A stretch of 34,226 nucleotides of DNA from NCBI GenBank assembly GCA_016794595.1, contig JAEUJN010000104.1, forward strand, positions 1 to 34,226, given 5' to 3'. The position numbers and the translations under genes are program-made. Source of the DNA: Kineosporiaceae bacterium. Lineage in GTDB: Bacteria > Actinomycetota > Actinomycetes > Actinomycetales > Kineosporiaceae. Positions 1 to 8,656 of this stretch are shown piece by piece; the first letter of the stretch is position 1, and every line of letters starts with the position of its first letter. The notes under the pieces are model-generated. The model saw only the letters and a program-made list of their open reading frames with translations. It made no database searches and was not told where the DNA came from.

Positions 1-128
1 TCGAAGGAGCCGTCACCCAGGGCTGGAACGCCGCCCTCGGCGAACTCGCCCTGGTCTACCCCGACCGAATCAACCCCTACCTGTAACAGCAAGATCAAAT
101 AGAGGCAGAGTGACTCTTACACAAGAAA
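1..128 (+). mobile_element. Probable right end of an IS256-like insertion sequence (partial)
   Basis: The window opens inside the last 27 codons of a reading frame resembling a Mutator/IS256-type transposase tail. About 30 bases after its stop comes TTACACAAG (117-125). As I remember them, many IS256-family ends carry a TGTAAA-like terminal sequence, so this is a plausible right end. Directly after it the frame reads as the middle of a DUF222 protein, with no start codon. The simplest inference is that an insertion sequence interrupted that gene. The left end and the 8-9 bp target duplication lie outside the window, so the element cannot be confirmed here. Confidence 0.35.
3..86 (+). CDS. C-terminal fragment, IS256/Mutator-type transposase (tentative)
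   Basis: Only the last 27 residues are present, ending at TAA 84-86. They contain the pattern W-N-A-A-L-G-E-L-A-L-V-Y-P-D-R-I. This matches the closing helix-strand of IS256-family DDE transposases, which commonly end in W..AL..FAI.YP.RI. The catalytic DDE residues would lie upstream and are not visible, so function rests on this short tail and on the truncated gene that follows. Any other protein with a similar C-terminal helix is possible. Confidence 0.4.
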   Translation, partial: EGAVTQGWNAALGELALVYPDRINPYL

Positions 129-1076
129 GTTGACAAGCTCCAGGGTGAACTGCCGCTGCGTGATCCCCGCACCGCGGCCCAACGCCGCGCCGATGCCCTG
201 ACCCACCTCGCCCGCCTCGCCCTGCACGGCACCACCGACACCGGCGACATCGGCGACGACAGCGACAGCGACACCACCGGCAGCAACACCACCGACAGCG
301 AGACCACCGGCGGTGACAGCGCTGGCAGCGGCACGATGGCTCTGGCCGGGGCGGCCGCGACCCCGCCGGTCTGCACCGCTACCGCCGGGCCGGGCCTGCG
401 GACCCCGACGCCGTGCCAGGGGGTGCACATCTCGCTGATCGCCACTCTCGATCAACTCACCGCTGCCCTCACCCCGCACCCCACCACGGGCGCCGGACTG
501 GGCAGCGACCTGGGACCGGGCGGTGGGCCCCTGCCCCGCCACGTCCTGGCGCAGATGCTGTGCACCGCCCTGATCTCCCCGACCATCCTCGACGGCGGCG
601 GCGCCGTCCTGGCCCACGGCCGCGCCCGACGCCTGGCCACCCCCGCCCAACGCCGCGCCGTGTACGCCCGAGACCGCGGCTGCGTGATCCCCGGCTGTAC
701 TGCACCCCCCGCCTGGTGCGACGTCCACCACGTCACCCCCTGGGCCGACGGCGGCCTCACCGACGTCGACGCCCTGGCCCTGCTCTGCGGACACCACCAC
801 ACCGCCGTCCACGCCGGCACCTGGACCATCCAGATGATCAACGGCGTGCCCAGGGTCATCCCCCCACCCTGGATCGACCCCCTGCAACGACCCATTCGGA
901 ACACCATCCACCACGACGAAACCGCCGCCGCTCGCCTCGCCGCGCACCTGACCGAACAACTCCAACTCGACCTCGACGCGGGCACACGCCCGCCGTCGTC
1001 CGGGCCGCGCCGGGCCGATGGCGGCTCCAGGCGGAAGGGCTTCGACTCCGAGCCGTTGCCGGACGAACCACCCTGA
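114..1076 (+). pseudogene. 5'-truncated DUF222 / HNH endonuclease (13E12 family) remnant
   Basis: The frame stays open from 114 to the TGA at 1076. It begins without a start codon, straight into the typical DUF222 segment RDPRTAAQRRADAL (from about 159). A low-complexity Asp/Ser/Thr/Gly linker follows (about 225-330), and then a complete HNH domain. The HNH domain carries CVIPGC, the DVHHVTPWADGG motif (about 718-755) and LLCGHHH (about 781-800), which hold the zinc-binding and catalytic His/Cys. Intact actinobacterial relatives are roughly 400-500 residues and have a long N-terminal DUF222 domain. Here that part is missing, apparently through an insertion. The first ATG (336) would give 246 residues keeping only linker and HNH, so a short HNH protein could still be made. 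These multicopy genes often recombine, and their cellular role is not established. Confidence 0.7.
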
Positions 1077-1340
1077 GGCTTCTCATTGACCACCAAACGC
1101 GGGCTCGACCCCGGTGTCTGGCATGCGGACGAGAGTGGGCACCATGCTGCAGCCGCGGGCGTCAGTCAGTTGCTCGCTCCGGCTCAGGGCCCGGGCAGGC
1201 AACCGGCCCAGGCGTGCGGGTGAAACCACCTGCCGAACGCTCGGCGCAAGCGGACGCCGCAGTGTCTGCACCACGCGCGAACTGTTCGGGTGTGTCGGCC
1301 TCGCTCCCGAGGATGGGCTTCACGTCGCACGGCCGCCGCG

Positions 1341-1667
1341 TCAGCCGCCGGCCATCGCCCCGACCACCAGCAATGGCTCCTCGCCCCGGGCGACCGCGGC
1401 GGGCAAGGGCGTGTCCACCGGCTCGTGCGACCAGTCGTCCTGGCAGGCGAAGAACCGCACGAACGGACGGCGCGGCCCGCCGCCGTGCTCCCGGATCGCC
1501 CCGCGCAGCACCGGGTACCGCGCCTCCACGGCGTCCAGCACCGCGGCGATGCACACCGGCGGGACGACGTCCAGGCTCACCTCGCCGTCCACCTTGGCCA
1601 GCTCCCGCAGGTGCGCGGGCAGCACCACCCGCACCCGCACGGCGTCAACGCCGCCCGTGCCGGTCAC
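1341..1667 (-). CDS. MoaD/ThiS-family ubiquitin-like protein
   Basis: A 108-residue protein with a beta-grasp pattern. An N-terminal strand reads [16 protein letters not shown] middle helix reads [18 protein letters not shown], and [10 protein letters not shown] follows. It ends in AMAGG, with the C-terminal Gly-Gly that sulfur-carrier proteins of the MoaD/ThiS family use for adenylation and thiocarboxylation. The GTG start (1665-1667) overlaps the TGA of the upstream propeller gene as GTGA, so the two are almost certainly translated together. A later GTG in the same stretch is possible. The family suggests sulfur transfer in cofactor synthesis or a protein tag. No MoaE, ThiG, E1-like enzyme or molybdoenzyme lies beside it, so the acceptor is unknown. 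A MoeA-like gene lies 20 kb away. Confidence 0.7.
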   Translation of the reverse strand: MTGTGGVDAVRVRVVLPAHLRELAKVDGEVSLDVVPPVCIAAVLDAVEARYPVLRGAIREHGGGPRRPFVRFFACQDDWSHEPVDTPLPAAVARGEEPLLVVGAMAGG

Positions 1668-2776
1668 GGCAGGGTCTGGACCTCGACCGACAGCACCGCC
1701 GGCAGGTCCCGCACGATCGGCGCCCAGGTGTCCCCGGAGTCCGCTGAGGCATAGACCTGCCCGCCGGTGGTGCCGACATAGACCCCCGCCGAGTCGAGCG
1801 AGTCGACCGCCATGGCGTCCCGCAGCACGTTGACGTAGCAGTTCTCCTGCGGCAAGCCAGAGGTCAGCGCCTCCCACGTACCGCCGCCGGTGCGCGAGCG
1901 GTAGACCCGCAGCTTGCCGTCCGGCGGCACGTGGTGGGAGTCGCTGGTGATCGGCACGACGTAGACCGTCTCCGGTTCATGGGGGTGCACCGCGATCGGG
2001 AAGCCGAAGTCGGTGGGCAGGTCGCCGCTGACCTCGGTCCAGTTCTCCCCGCCGTCGTCGGTGCGCATGACGTCCCAGTGCTTCTGCATGAACACGGTGT
2101 CCGGCGCCGACGGGTGCGCCGCCAGCTTGTGCACGCAGTGGCCCACGGTCGCGGTCTCGACCGGGATCTCGCCCGAGCGCAACCCCTTGGTGACCGGACG
2201 CCACGACGCCCCGCCGTCGTCGGTGCGGAAGCACCCGGCCGCCGAGATCGCCACGGTCATCCGGTCCGCATCGCTCGGGTGCTGAAGGATGGTGTGCAGG
2301 CACAGCCCGCCGGCGCCCGGCTGCCAGGCCGACCCCGACACGTCGCGCAGTGCCGGCACCTCCTGCCAGGTGGCCCCGGCGTCCGCCGAACGGAACAACC
2401 CGGCGTCCTCGACCCCGGCGTACACCACCTCCGGGTCGTGCACGGACGGCGCCAGGTGCCACACCCGGGCGAACTCCCACGGGTGCGGGGTGCCGTCGTA
2501 CCACTGGTGGGTACCCGGGTCGGTCGCGTAGGCGAACTCGTTGCCCACCGGCGTCCAGGTCTCCCCGCCGTCGTCAGAGCGGTGCACCTGTTGACCGAAC
2601 CAGCCCAGCGAGGGCGCGGCCCACACGCGATCGGGGTCCAGTGGGGACCCCTGCAGGTGGTAGGTCTCCCAGCCCAGGAAATGCGGCCCGGCGACCTGCC
2701 AGTCGCGTCGCGCCTCGTCCGAACTGAGCACGAAGGCTCCCTTGCGGGTGCCGACCAACACTCTGATCCCTGGCAT
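1664..2776 (-). CDS. BNR / Asp-box beta-propeller protein (sialidase-like fold)
   Basis: A 370-residue protein with six Asp-box motifs at regular spacing ([54 protein letters not shown]). These mark the blade turns of a six-bladed propeller like those of sialidases and YCF48/VPS10-type proteins. I see no signal peptide and no sialidase FRIP motif or arginine triad, so glycosidase activity is not supported; a binding or scaffold role is more likely. The ATG at 2774-2776 has a GGAGG about nine bases upstream. A longer frame to 2890 would use leader sequence and lacks a good ribosome site. The gene is overlapped by the MoaD-like gene and divergent from hypC across 128 bp. Confidence 0.75.
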   Translation of the reverse strand: MPGIRVLVGTRKGAFVLSSDEARRDWQVAGPHFLGWETYHLQGSPLDPDRVWAAPSLGWFGQQVHRSDDGGETWTPVGNEFAYATDPGTHQWYDGTPHPWEFARVWHLAPSVHDPEVVYAGVEDAGLFRSADAGATWQEVPALRDVSGSAWQPGAGGLCLHTILQHPSDADRMTVAISAAGCFRTDDGGASWRPVTKGLRSGEIPVETATVGHCVHKLAAHPSAPDTVFMQKHWDVMRTDDGGENWTEVSGDLPTDFGFPIAVHPHEPETVYVVPITSDSHHVPPDGKLRVYRSRTGGGTWEALTSGLPQENCYVNVLRDAMAVDSLDSAGVYVGTTGGQVYASADSGDTWAPIVRDLPAVLSVEVQTLP

Positions 2777-2904
2777 GGCGCCTCCACCCTCGCGATGTCT
2801 GCGGGTAGCCTCCCCCCAACCGTGGCCCGTGTCACTTTCGCCGGGAACCCGCAGGTGCGGGGCAGGTACGGTGCTCACACCACCCAGCACCCCAGGAGCC
2901 CATC
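2777..2904. promoter_or_regulatory. Divergent promoter region between the propeller gene and hypC
   Basis: A 128-bp gap holds the upstream regions of two diverging transcription units. For hypC there is an AGGAG (about 2891-2895) just before the ATG. A TACGGT (2867-2872) could be a -10, preceded by GGGAAC (2843-2848), which resembles an ECF-sigma -35. The spacing fits, but this is a guess from sequence alone. For the minus strand only the ribosome site GGTGGAGG is clear. I see no convincing operator palindrome. Confidence 0.35.
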
Positions 2905-3191
2905 ATGTGTCTGGCTGTTCCCGGAAAGATCATCGAGGTGGAGGAGCGCGACGGTACGCGCATGGCGAAGGTCGACTTCGGTGGAGTGGTCAAGGACGTC
3001 TGCCTGGCCTATCTGCCCGACATCGGCCTGGGGGACTACACGATCGTGCACGTCGGGTTCGCGATCCAGAAGCTGGACGAGGCCTCCGCGTTGGAGACGC
3101 TGGACCTGTTCCGGAGCCTGGGAATCATGGACGAGGAGTTCGGGGACTCCTGGGGACGGGCCGCGGCCGAGGCGGAGCAGGCACCACCGGC

Positions 3192-3195
<4 letters not shown>
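2905..3195 (+). CDS. hypC: [NiFe] hydrogenase maturation chaperone HypC
   Basis: A 96-residue protein starting [13 protein letters not shown], the hallmark of HypC/HybG/HupF. Cys2 becomes N-terminal after Met removal and binds the Fe(CN)2CO unit together with HypD. It acts in the cytoplasm as a carrier and chaperone for the hydrogenase large subunit. The C-terminal 20 residues are an Ala/Glu-rich tail slightly longer than in short HypC proteins. The ATG has an AGGAG ribosome site. Its TGA overlaps the hypD ATG as ATGA, so the two are translationally coupled. No hydrogenase structural genes and no hypA, hypB or hypF are in the window. Confidence 0.95.
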
Positions 3196-4302
<1,107 letters not shown>

Positions 4303-4310
<8 letters not shown>

Positions 4311-5358
4311 GCTCGACCTCGATTCCTGGTCCTGCCCGCTGCCGCTACGCAACTCCCCGGTCGTCGTCCTCGGTCACGGGGGCGGCGGGGCGATGTCAGC
4401 CGAACTGGTGCGTCACCTGTTCCTGCCCGCTCTCGGCGGGCCCGCAAGCGCGGGCACGACCGACAGTGCCGTGCTCGACGCCCCGGGCGGGCGGCTGGCG
4501 TTCTCCACCGACTCCTACGTGGTCCGCCCGATGTTCTTCCCCGGCGGGTGCCTGGGTGACCTGGCCATCCACGGCACGATCAACGACCTGGCCATGAGCG
4601 GGGCCGTCCCGCTGCACCTGTCGGCGGCGTTCATCCTGGAGGAGGGCACCGACCTGGACGTCGTCGGGCGGATCGCCACCGCCATGGGCCGGGCGGCGGC
4701 CGCCGCCCGGGTTGCGGTGGTCACCGGGGACACCAAGGTCGTGGACGCCGGCCACGGGGACGGCGTCTACGTCACCACCGCGGGGATCGGTGTCGTCCCC
4801 GACGGGGTGGACGTCCGGCCGCAGCGTGCCCGCCCGGGGGACGTGGTGATCGTCAGCGGGCCCCTGGGGGAGCACGGCATCGCGGTGCTGAGCGTGCGCG
4901 AGGGCCTGGAGTTCGGCACCGGGGTCACCTCGGACACCGCGCCACTGCACGGCTTGGTGGCCGCCATGCTCGCTGCCTGCCCCGACCTGCACGTGCTGCG
5001 GGACCCGACCCGGGGCGGGCTGGCGGCCAGCCTCAACGAGATCGCCGAGACCGCCGGGGTCGGCATCGACCTGGTCGAGCGTTCGCTCCCGGTACCCGAG
5101 GCGGTCGCCGCCGCCTGCGGCTTCCTCGGCCTGGATCCGCTGTACATCGCCAATGAGGGCAAGCTGGTCGCCATCGTGCCGCCGCAGGACGCCGAGACCG
5201 TCCTGGGTGTCATGCAGGCGCATCCTCTCGGGCGCGAGGCGAGGATCATCGGCGCGGTGGTCGAGGACCACCCCGGAATGGTGGTCGCTCGCACCGGGCT
5301 GGGCGGCACGCGGGTGGTCGACCTGCCCCTGGGGGAGGTGCTCCCGCGGATCTGCTGA
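4303..5358 (+). CDS. hypE: Carbamoyl dehydratase HypE
   Basis: A 351-residue member of the PurM/SelD ATP-binding fold. HypE dehydrates the S-carbamoyl group that HypF places on its C-terminal cysteine, giving the thiocyanate donor for the hydrogenase cyanide ligands. The protein ends in PRIC, so the essential terminal Cys351 is present. Other family motifs are [16 protein letters not shown] near the start, [28 protein letters not shown] and [16 protein letters not shown]. The GTG start overlaps the end of hypD. HypF, its partner, is not in this window. A short direct repeat sits over its stop codon. Confidence 0.95.
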
Positions 5359-5383
5359 CCACGCGGAGCTGCTGACCACGCGG
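5352..5383 (+). repeat. Short direct repeat at the end of hypE
   Basis: The 15-base unit CTGCTGACCACGCGG occurs at 5352-5366 and again at 5369-5383, a 17-base period. The first copy contains the hypE TGA (5356-5358). It looks like a local slippage duplication in the 41-bp gap between hypE and the converging kinase gene. No clear terminator hairpin is visible there. Confidence 0.7.
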
Positions 5384-5399
5384 GCCGGCGAGCCGCGCC

Positions 5400-7118
5400 T
5401 CACACGCCGGGGCTGACCTTGGTGGTCGGGTCCGGGGTCGGCGGATCGGTGGCGGGCGGGGTCGTCGGGGTGGTGGCGGTCGTGGTCGGCTCCGGCACGG
5501 CCGTGGTGGTCGAGGTGGTCGGGTCCGATGGCGGTGCCTTGGTGGTGGAGGTCGACGTCGACGTCGTCGGGCTCGTCGCGGTCGAGGACCGGGCCGGGGA
5601 CGTCGTCGTGGCCGAGGTGGTCGACCGCGTCGTGGTCCTCTGGGACGTCGGCCGGGCCACCGTCGACGTCGAGACCTCCTCCTGCAACGCCTGGTTACGT
5701 GGCAGCGACCGGCGAGCACTGCCCGCCCGGCCCATGCCGGTCGCCGACGGGGCGAGGGTGTTGCCGACCCCGGTGGACGGCACGGCCAGGCCTCCGCCGT
5801 TCACGTCGGCCCCGTCGACGGTCTCCTCGAGACTCGACTGCGGGATCACGGTGACCGGCCCGGTGCCCAGCCCGGCGAGCTGCCAGCCGCTGATCGCCAC
5901 CACCAGCCCGGCCACCGCCAACCCGGCATTGCGCACGGGAGCCAGCGCCAGCAGGCGCAGCACCGGGTGCGTGGGGCCGTCGGAGTCCTCGAGCTCAGCA
6001 GGCGGCAGGCTCGCCTCCCAGGTGGGTGGGCGCCACGACCGGACCGGGGTGACCTCCTCGGCCTGCGCCCCGGCTGGGAGGGCCTGGACGCGCGCAGGGG
6101 CCGGGCGCTGGGCGGGCAGCCCGTGCGGCGGCGCCGAGGGGGGGAGCGGCACCGGGGACCTCGGGGCGGTCGCCGGAGTGCCGAGGGCGTCCTCGGACCC
6201 CTCGGGGGCCGGCAGCAGGCGCCGGGCCTCGCCGGTCAACCCGGCCAGGGTGTCCGCCACCGCCGCGGCGTCCGGGCGATCGGCGGGGTCGAGAGAGGTC
6301 ATCCTGGTCAGCAGGTCCGACCACTGCGGGCCCAGGGTGTCGGGGATCTGCGGGGAGCGGGACAGCCGGGCCACCGCGGACTCGATCGGTGCCCCGGGGA
6401 ACTCCCGCCGCCCGGTCAGCGCCTCCAGCAGCACCAGCCCCAGGGCGTAGATGTCGACCGCCGAGGTGGCCGGTCGCCCGAGCACCTGCTCCGGGGAGAG
6501 GTAGGCCGCGGTCCCGAGCAACGAGCCGGTGCTGGTCATCCGGGTGGCGTCGACCATCTGCGCCACGCCGAAGTCGGACAGGTAGGCCTCGCCGTCGGTG
6601 TCGAGCAGCACGTTGCTCGGCTTCACGTCGCGGTGCACGATCCCGCGCTCGTGGATGTAGGCCAGGCCGTCGGCGATCTGGGCCCCGATGGCGGCCACGC
6701 GCTGCGCGCCGGCGCCACGCTCGGCCGCCGTGTCCGGTGGGCCCACCAGGTCGGCGAACGTGCCGCCGTCCAGGTAGTGCATGGCGCACCAGGGCTGGGC
6801 ATCGTCCTGCCCGCCGTCGAAGAGTTGCACGAGGTGGGGGTGCGCCAGCCCGGCCAGGGTGCGCACCTCGCCCAGGAAGCGCTGCCGCTCGGAATCGCCC
6901 CCGCTGCTGGGACGGAACGCCTTGATCGCCACCGGACGCCCGAGCACCTCGTCCGTGGCGCGGTAGACATCTGCCATGCCACCGCGTCCGATCACGTGGG
7001 TCAGGCGGTAGCGCTCGCGCAGCAGAGTGCCGATCCGGATCGGCTGGGGGCCGATGCGCGCCACCGGGGAGGTGTCGACATCCGGGGTTCCGTGCGCGTC
7101 CGCGACGTGGTGGCTCAC
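5400..7118 (-). CDS. Membrane Ser/Thr protein kinase with Thr/Ser/Pro-rich extracellular tail
   Basis: A 572-residue Hanks-type kinase. It has the glycine loop GRGGMADVY (45-52), catalytic Lys66 in AIK, HRDVKPSN with Asp164, DFG at 182-184 and YLSPEQ in the activation segment. A cytoplasmic linker rich in Pro and Ala (about 300-390) leads to one membrane segment (about 397-416). Outside, instead of PASTA repeats, there is a disordered tail. Its last 90 residues or so are mostly Thr, Ser and Pro, resembling a glycosylatable wall-spanning stalk. The GTG at 7116-7118 is chosen because GGAGGGGGGA lies just upstream; a GTG six codons earlier would fall within that site. It diverges from metB and converges on hypE. 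Its substrate is unknown. Confidence 0.9.
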   Translation of the reverse strand: MSHHVADAHGTPDVDTSPVARIGPQPIRIGTLLRERYRLTHVIGRGGMADVYRATDEVLGRPVAIKAFRPSSGGDSERQRFLGEVRTLAGLAHPHLVQLFDGGQDDAQPWCAMHYLDGGTFADLVGPPDTAAERGAGAQRVAAIGAQIADGLAYIHERGIVHRDVKPSNVLLDTDGEAYLSDFGVAQMVDATRMTSTGSLLGTAAYLSPEQVLGRPATSAVDIYALGLVLLEALTGRREFPGAPIESAVARLSRSPQIPDTLGPQWSDLLTRMTSLDPADRPDAAAVADTLAGLTGEARRLLPAPEGSEDALGTPATAPRSPVPLPPSAPPHGLPAQRPAPARVQALPAGAQAEEVTPVRSWRPPTWEASLPPAELEDSDGPTHPVLRLLALAPVRNAGLAVAGLVVAISGWQLAGLGTGPVTVIPQSSLEETVDGADVNGGGLAVPSTGVGNTLAPSATGMGRAGSARRSLPRNQALQEEVSTSTVARPTSQRTTTRSTTSATTTSPARSSTATSPTTSTSTSTTKAPPSDPTTSTTTAVPEPTTTATTPTTPPATDPPTPDPTTKVSPGV

Positions 7119-7404
7119 GTGGTCCCCCCTCCACACGTGCGACGCGCCGGCCGGTGACGCTCCGCCAAAAGTACAACCACGGGGTGCTCTCGGAGAGTCC
7201 AGAGGGCGCCGCGGAGGCTCACGATCGGATCACGTTCCAGCCTGCCGCAGCGTTGCCGGCGCGGGGCGATGATCCGGCGAACGGTCGGCTGGTGGCGGCG
7301 GGCGGCGTCCATTGCCGAACAGAGTCCGCCTCCGGACCGCTTCGTACACGGCGGGCCCGAGCCCCCGCTGCGACCTGGATCACTCCTCGACGGTCACCTC
7401 GGGC

Positions 7405-7416
7405 TACGGTGCCCGG
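7405..7416 (+). promoter_or_regulatory. Possible -10 element for leaderless metB transcription
   Basis: TACGGT (7405-7410) fits TANNNT and lies six bases before the GTG at 7417. That is the geometry expected if transcription starts at the start codon. No Shine-Dalgarno sequence precedes this GTG. No good -35 is seen. The rest of the 298-bp divergent gap (7119-7416) has nothing I can name, and I did not find a SAM riboswitch there. Confidence 0.35.
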
Positions 7417-8649
7417 GTGAACAGCCATCTGGACCTGCAGTGGGCCGGTCGCGGGTTCGCCACCCGGGCGATCCACGTCGGCAGCGAGTACGACCCGACC
7501 ACCGGCGCCGTGGTCACCCCGATCTATCAGGTGAGCACCTACAAGCAGGACGGCGTGGGCGGCCTGCGCACGCACCTGGGGGTGGGCTACGAGTACAGCC
7601 GCAGCGCGAACCCGACCCGGACGGCACTCGAGGACTGCCTCGCCGCGCTGGAGGCCCCCGCCGACGGTCGGGTGGTGCGCGCCTTCGCGTTCGCCTCGGG
7701 GCTGGCCGCCGAGGACACGCTGATCCGGGCCACCACCTCACCCGGGGACCACATCGTGCTCGGCGACGACGCCTACGGCGGCAGCTTCCGGCTGATCGCC
7801 CGGGTGGCCGGGCCCTGGGGGGTGCAGCACACGGCCGTCCCGATGGCCGATCCGCAGGTCGTCGCGTCGGCGATCCGGCCCGGGCAGACCCGGCTGGTCT
7901 GGGTCGAGACCCCGACCAACCCCCTGCTGTCGATCGCCGACATCGCAGCCCTGGCCGACGTGGCCCACGCCGCGGGGGCCCTGCTGGTGGTCGACAACAC
8001 CTTCGCCACCCCCTACCTGCAGAACCCCCTCTCCCTCGGCGCCGACGTGGTGGTCCACTCCACGACCAAGTACGCGGGCGGACACAGCGACGTGGTCGGC
8101 GGTGCGCTGGTCGTCGGCGACGCCCAGGCGCCGTGGCTGGACGGCGTGGCCGAGCTCGGCCCGGCGCTGGCCGAGCGCGTCGCCTTCCACCAGAACGCGA
8201 TGGGGGCCGTCGCCGGGCCCTTCGACGCCTGGCTGGTGCAGCGCGGCCTGAAGACCCTCGCCGTCCGGATGGAGCGGCACTGCGACAACGCCGAGCGGGT
8301 GGTCGACTTCCTGCTGGGGCACCCCCGGGTTCGGCAGGTGCTCTACCCCGGGCTGCCCGACCACCCCGGTCACGACGTCGCCCGCACCCAGATGCGCCGA
8401 TTCGGGGGCATGGTCAGCGTGCGCCTGGCCGGCGAGGAGGACGCCCTGAACGTCTGCAAGCGGACCGAGGTGTTCACCCTGGCCGAGTCCCTCGGTGGGG
8501 TGGAGTCCCTGATCGAGCACCCGGGCCGGATGACCCATGCCTCGGCGGCGGGGTCGGCGCTGGAGGTTCCCGCGGATCTGATCCGGCTCTCGGTCGGGCT
8601 CGAGGACGCCACGGACCTGATCGCCGACCTCGACCGCGCCCTGTCCTGA
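7417..8649 (+). CDS. metB: Cystathionine gamma-synthase / gamma-lyase family PLP enzyme
   Basis: A 410-residue Cys/Met-metabolism PLP enzyme. Tyr60 and Arg62 in YEYSRSANPTR bind the phosphate of the neighbouring subunit. ETPTNPL and VVDNTFATPYLQNPL precede the PLP lysine, Lys218 in HSTTKYAGGHSDVVGG. The C-terminal part has AESLGGVESLIEHP. The family joins O-acylhomoserine with cysteine (gamma-synthase) or cleaves cystathionine (gamma-lyase), and motifs alone do not separate these. The metB label follows its position before greA, as in mycobacteria. The GTG at 7417 starts at the conserved domain; an ATG at 7312 would add 35 residues that look like random leader. The GlmL-like gene follows after seven bases. 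Confidence 0.85.
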   Translation: MNSHLDLQWAGRGFATRAIHVGSEYDPTTGAVVTPIYQVSTYKQDGVGGLRTHLGVGYEYSRSANPTRTALEDCLAALEAPADGRVVRAFAFASGLAAEDTLIRATTSPGDHIVLGDDAYGGSFRLIARVAGPWGVQHTAVPMADPQVVASAIRPGQTRLVWVETPTNPLLSIADIAALADVAHAAGALLVVDNTFATPYLQNPLSLGADVVVHSTTKYAGGHSDVVGGALVVGDAQAPWLDGVAELGPALAERVAFHQNAMGAVAGPFDAWLVQRGLKTLAVRMERHCDNAERVVDFLLGHPRVRQVLYPGLPDHPGHDVARTQMRRFGGMVSVRLAGEEDALNVCKRTEVFTLAESLGGVESLIEHPGRMTHASAAGSALEVPADLIRLSVGLEDATDLIADLDRALS

Positions 8650-8656
8650 GCGCGCC

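Noticed and set aside
117-965. A 282-codon Gly/Val-rich minus-strand frame opposite the HNH remnant
   Set aside because: It is low-complexity and is fully explained as the reverse of the DUF222/HNH frame.
1077-1340. Possible gene or tRNA in the gap between the HNH remnant and the MoaD-like gene
   Set aside because: Short frames exist on both strands, but none has a ribosome site or a family motif. No tRNA cloverleaf or TTCGA arm could be assembled.
1664-2776. Sialidase (neuraminidase) activity for the Asp-box protein
   Set aside because: Asp boxes also occur in many non-enzymatic propellers. The FRIP motif and arginine triad were not seen, and there is no export signal.
7119-7416. SAM riboswitch before metB
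   Set aside because: No conserved SAM-I, SAM-II or SAM-IV core is recognisable. Only a weak GTCCG-CCTC-CGGAC stem is seen near 7326-7339, and the gene may be leaderless.
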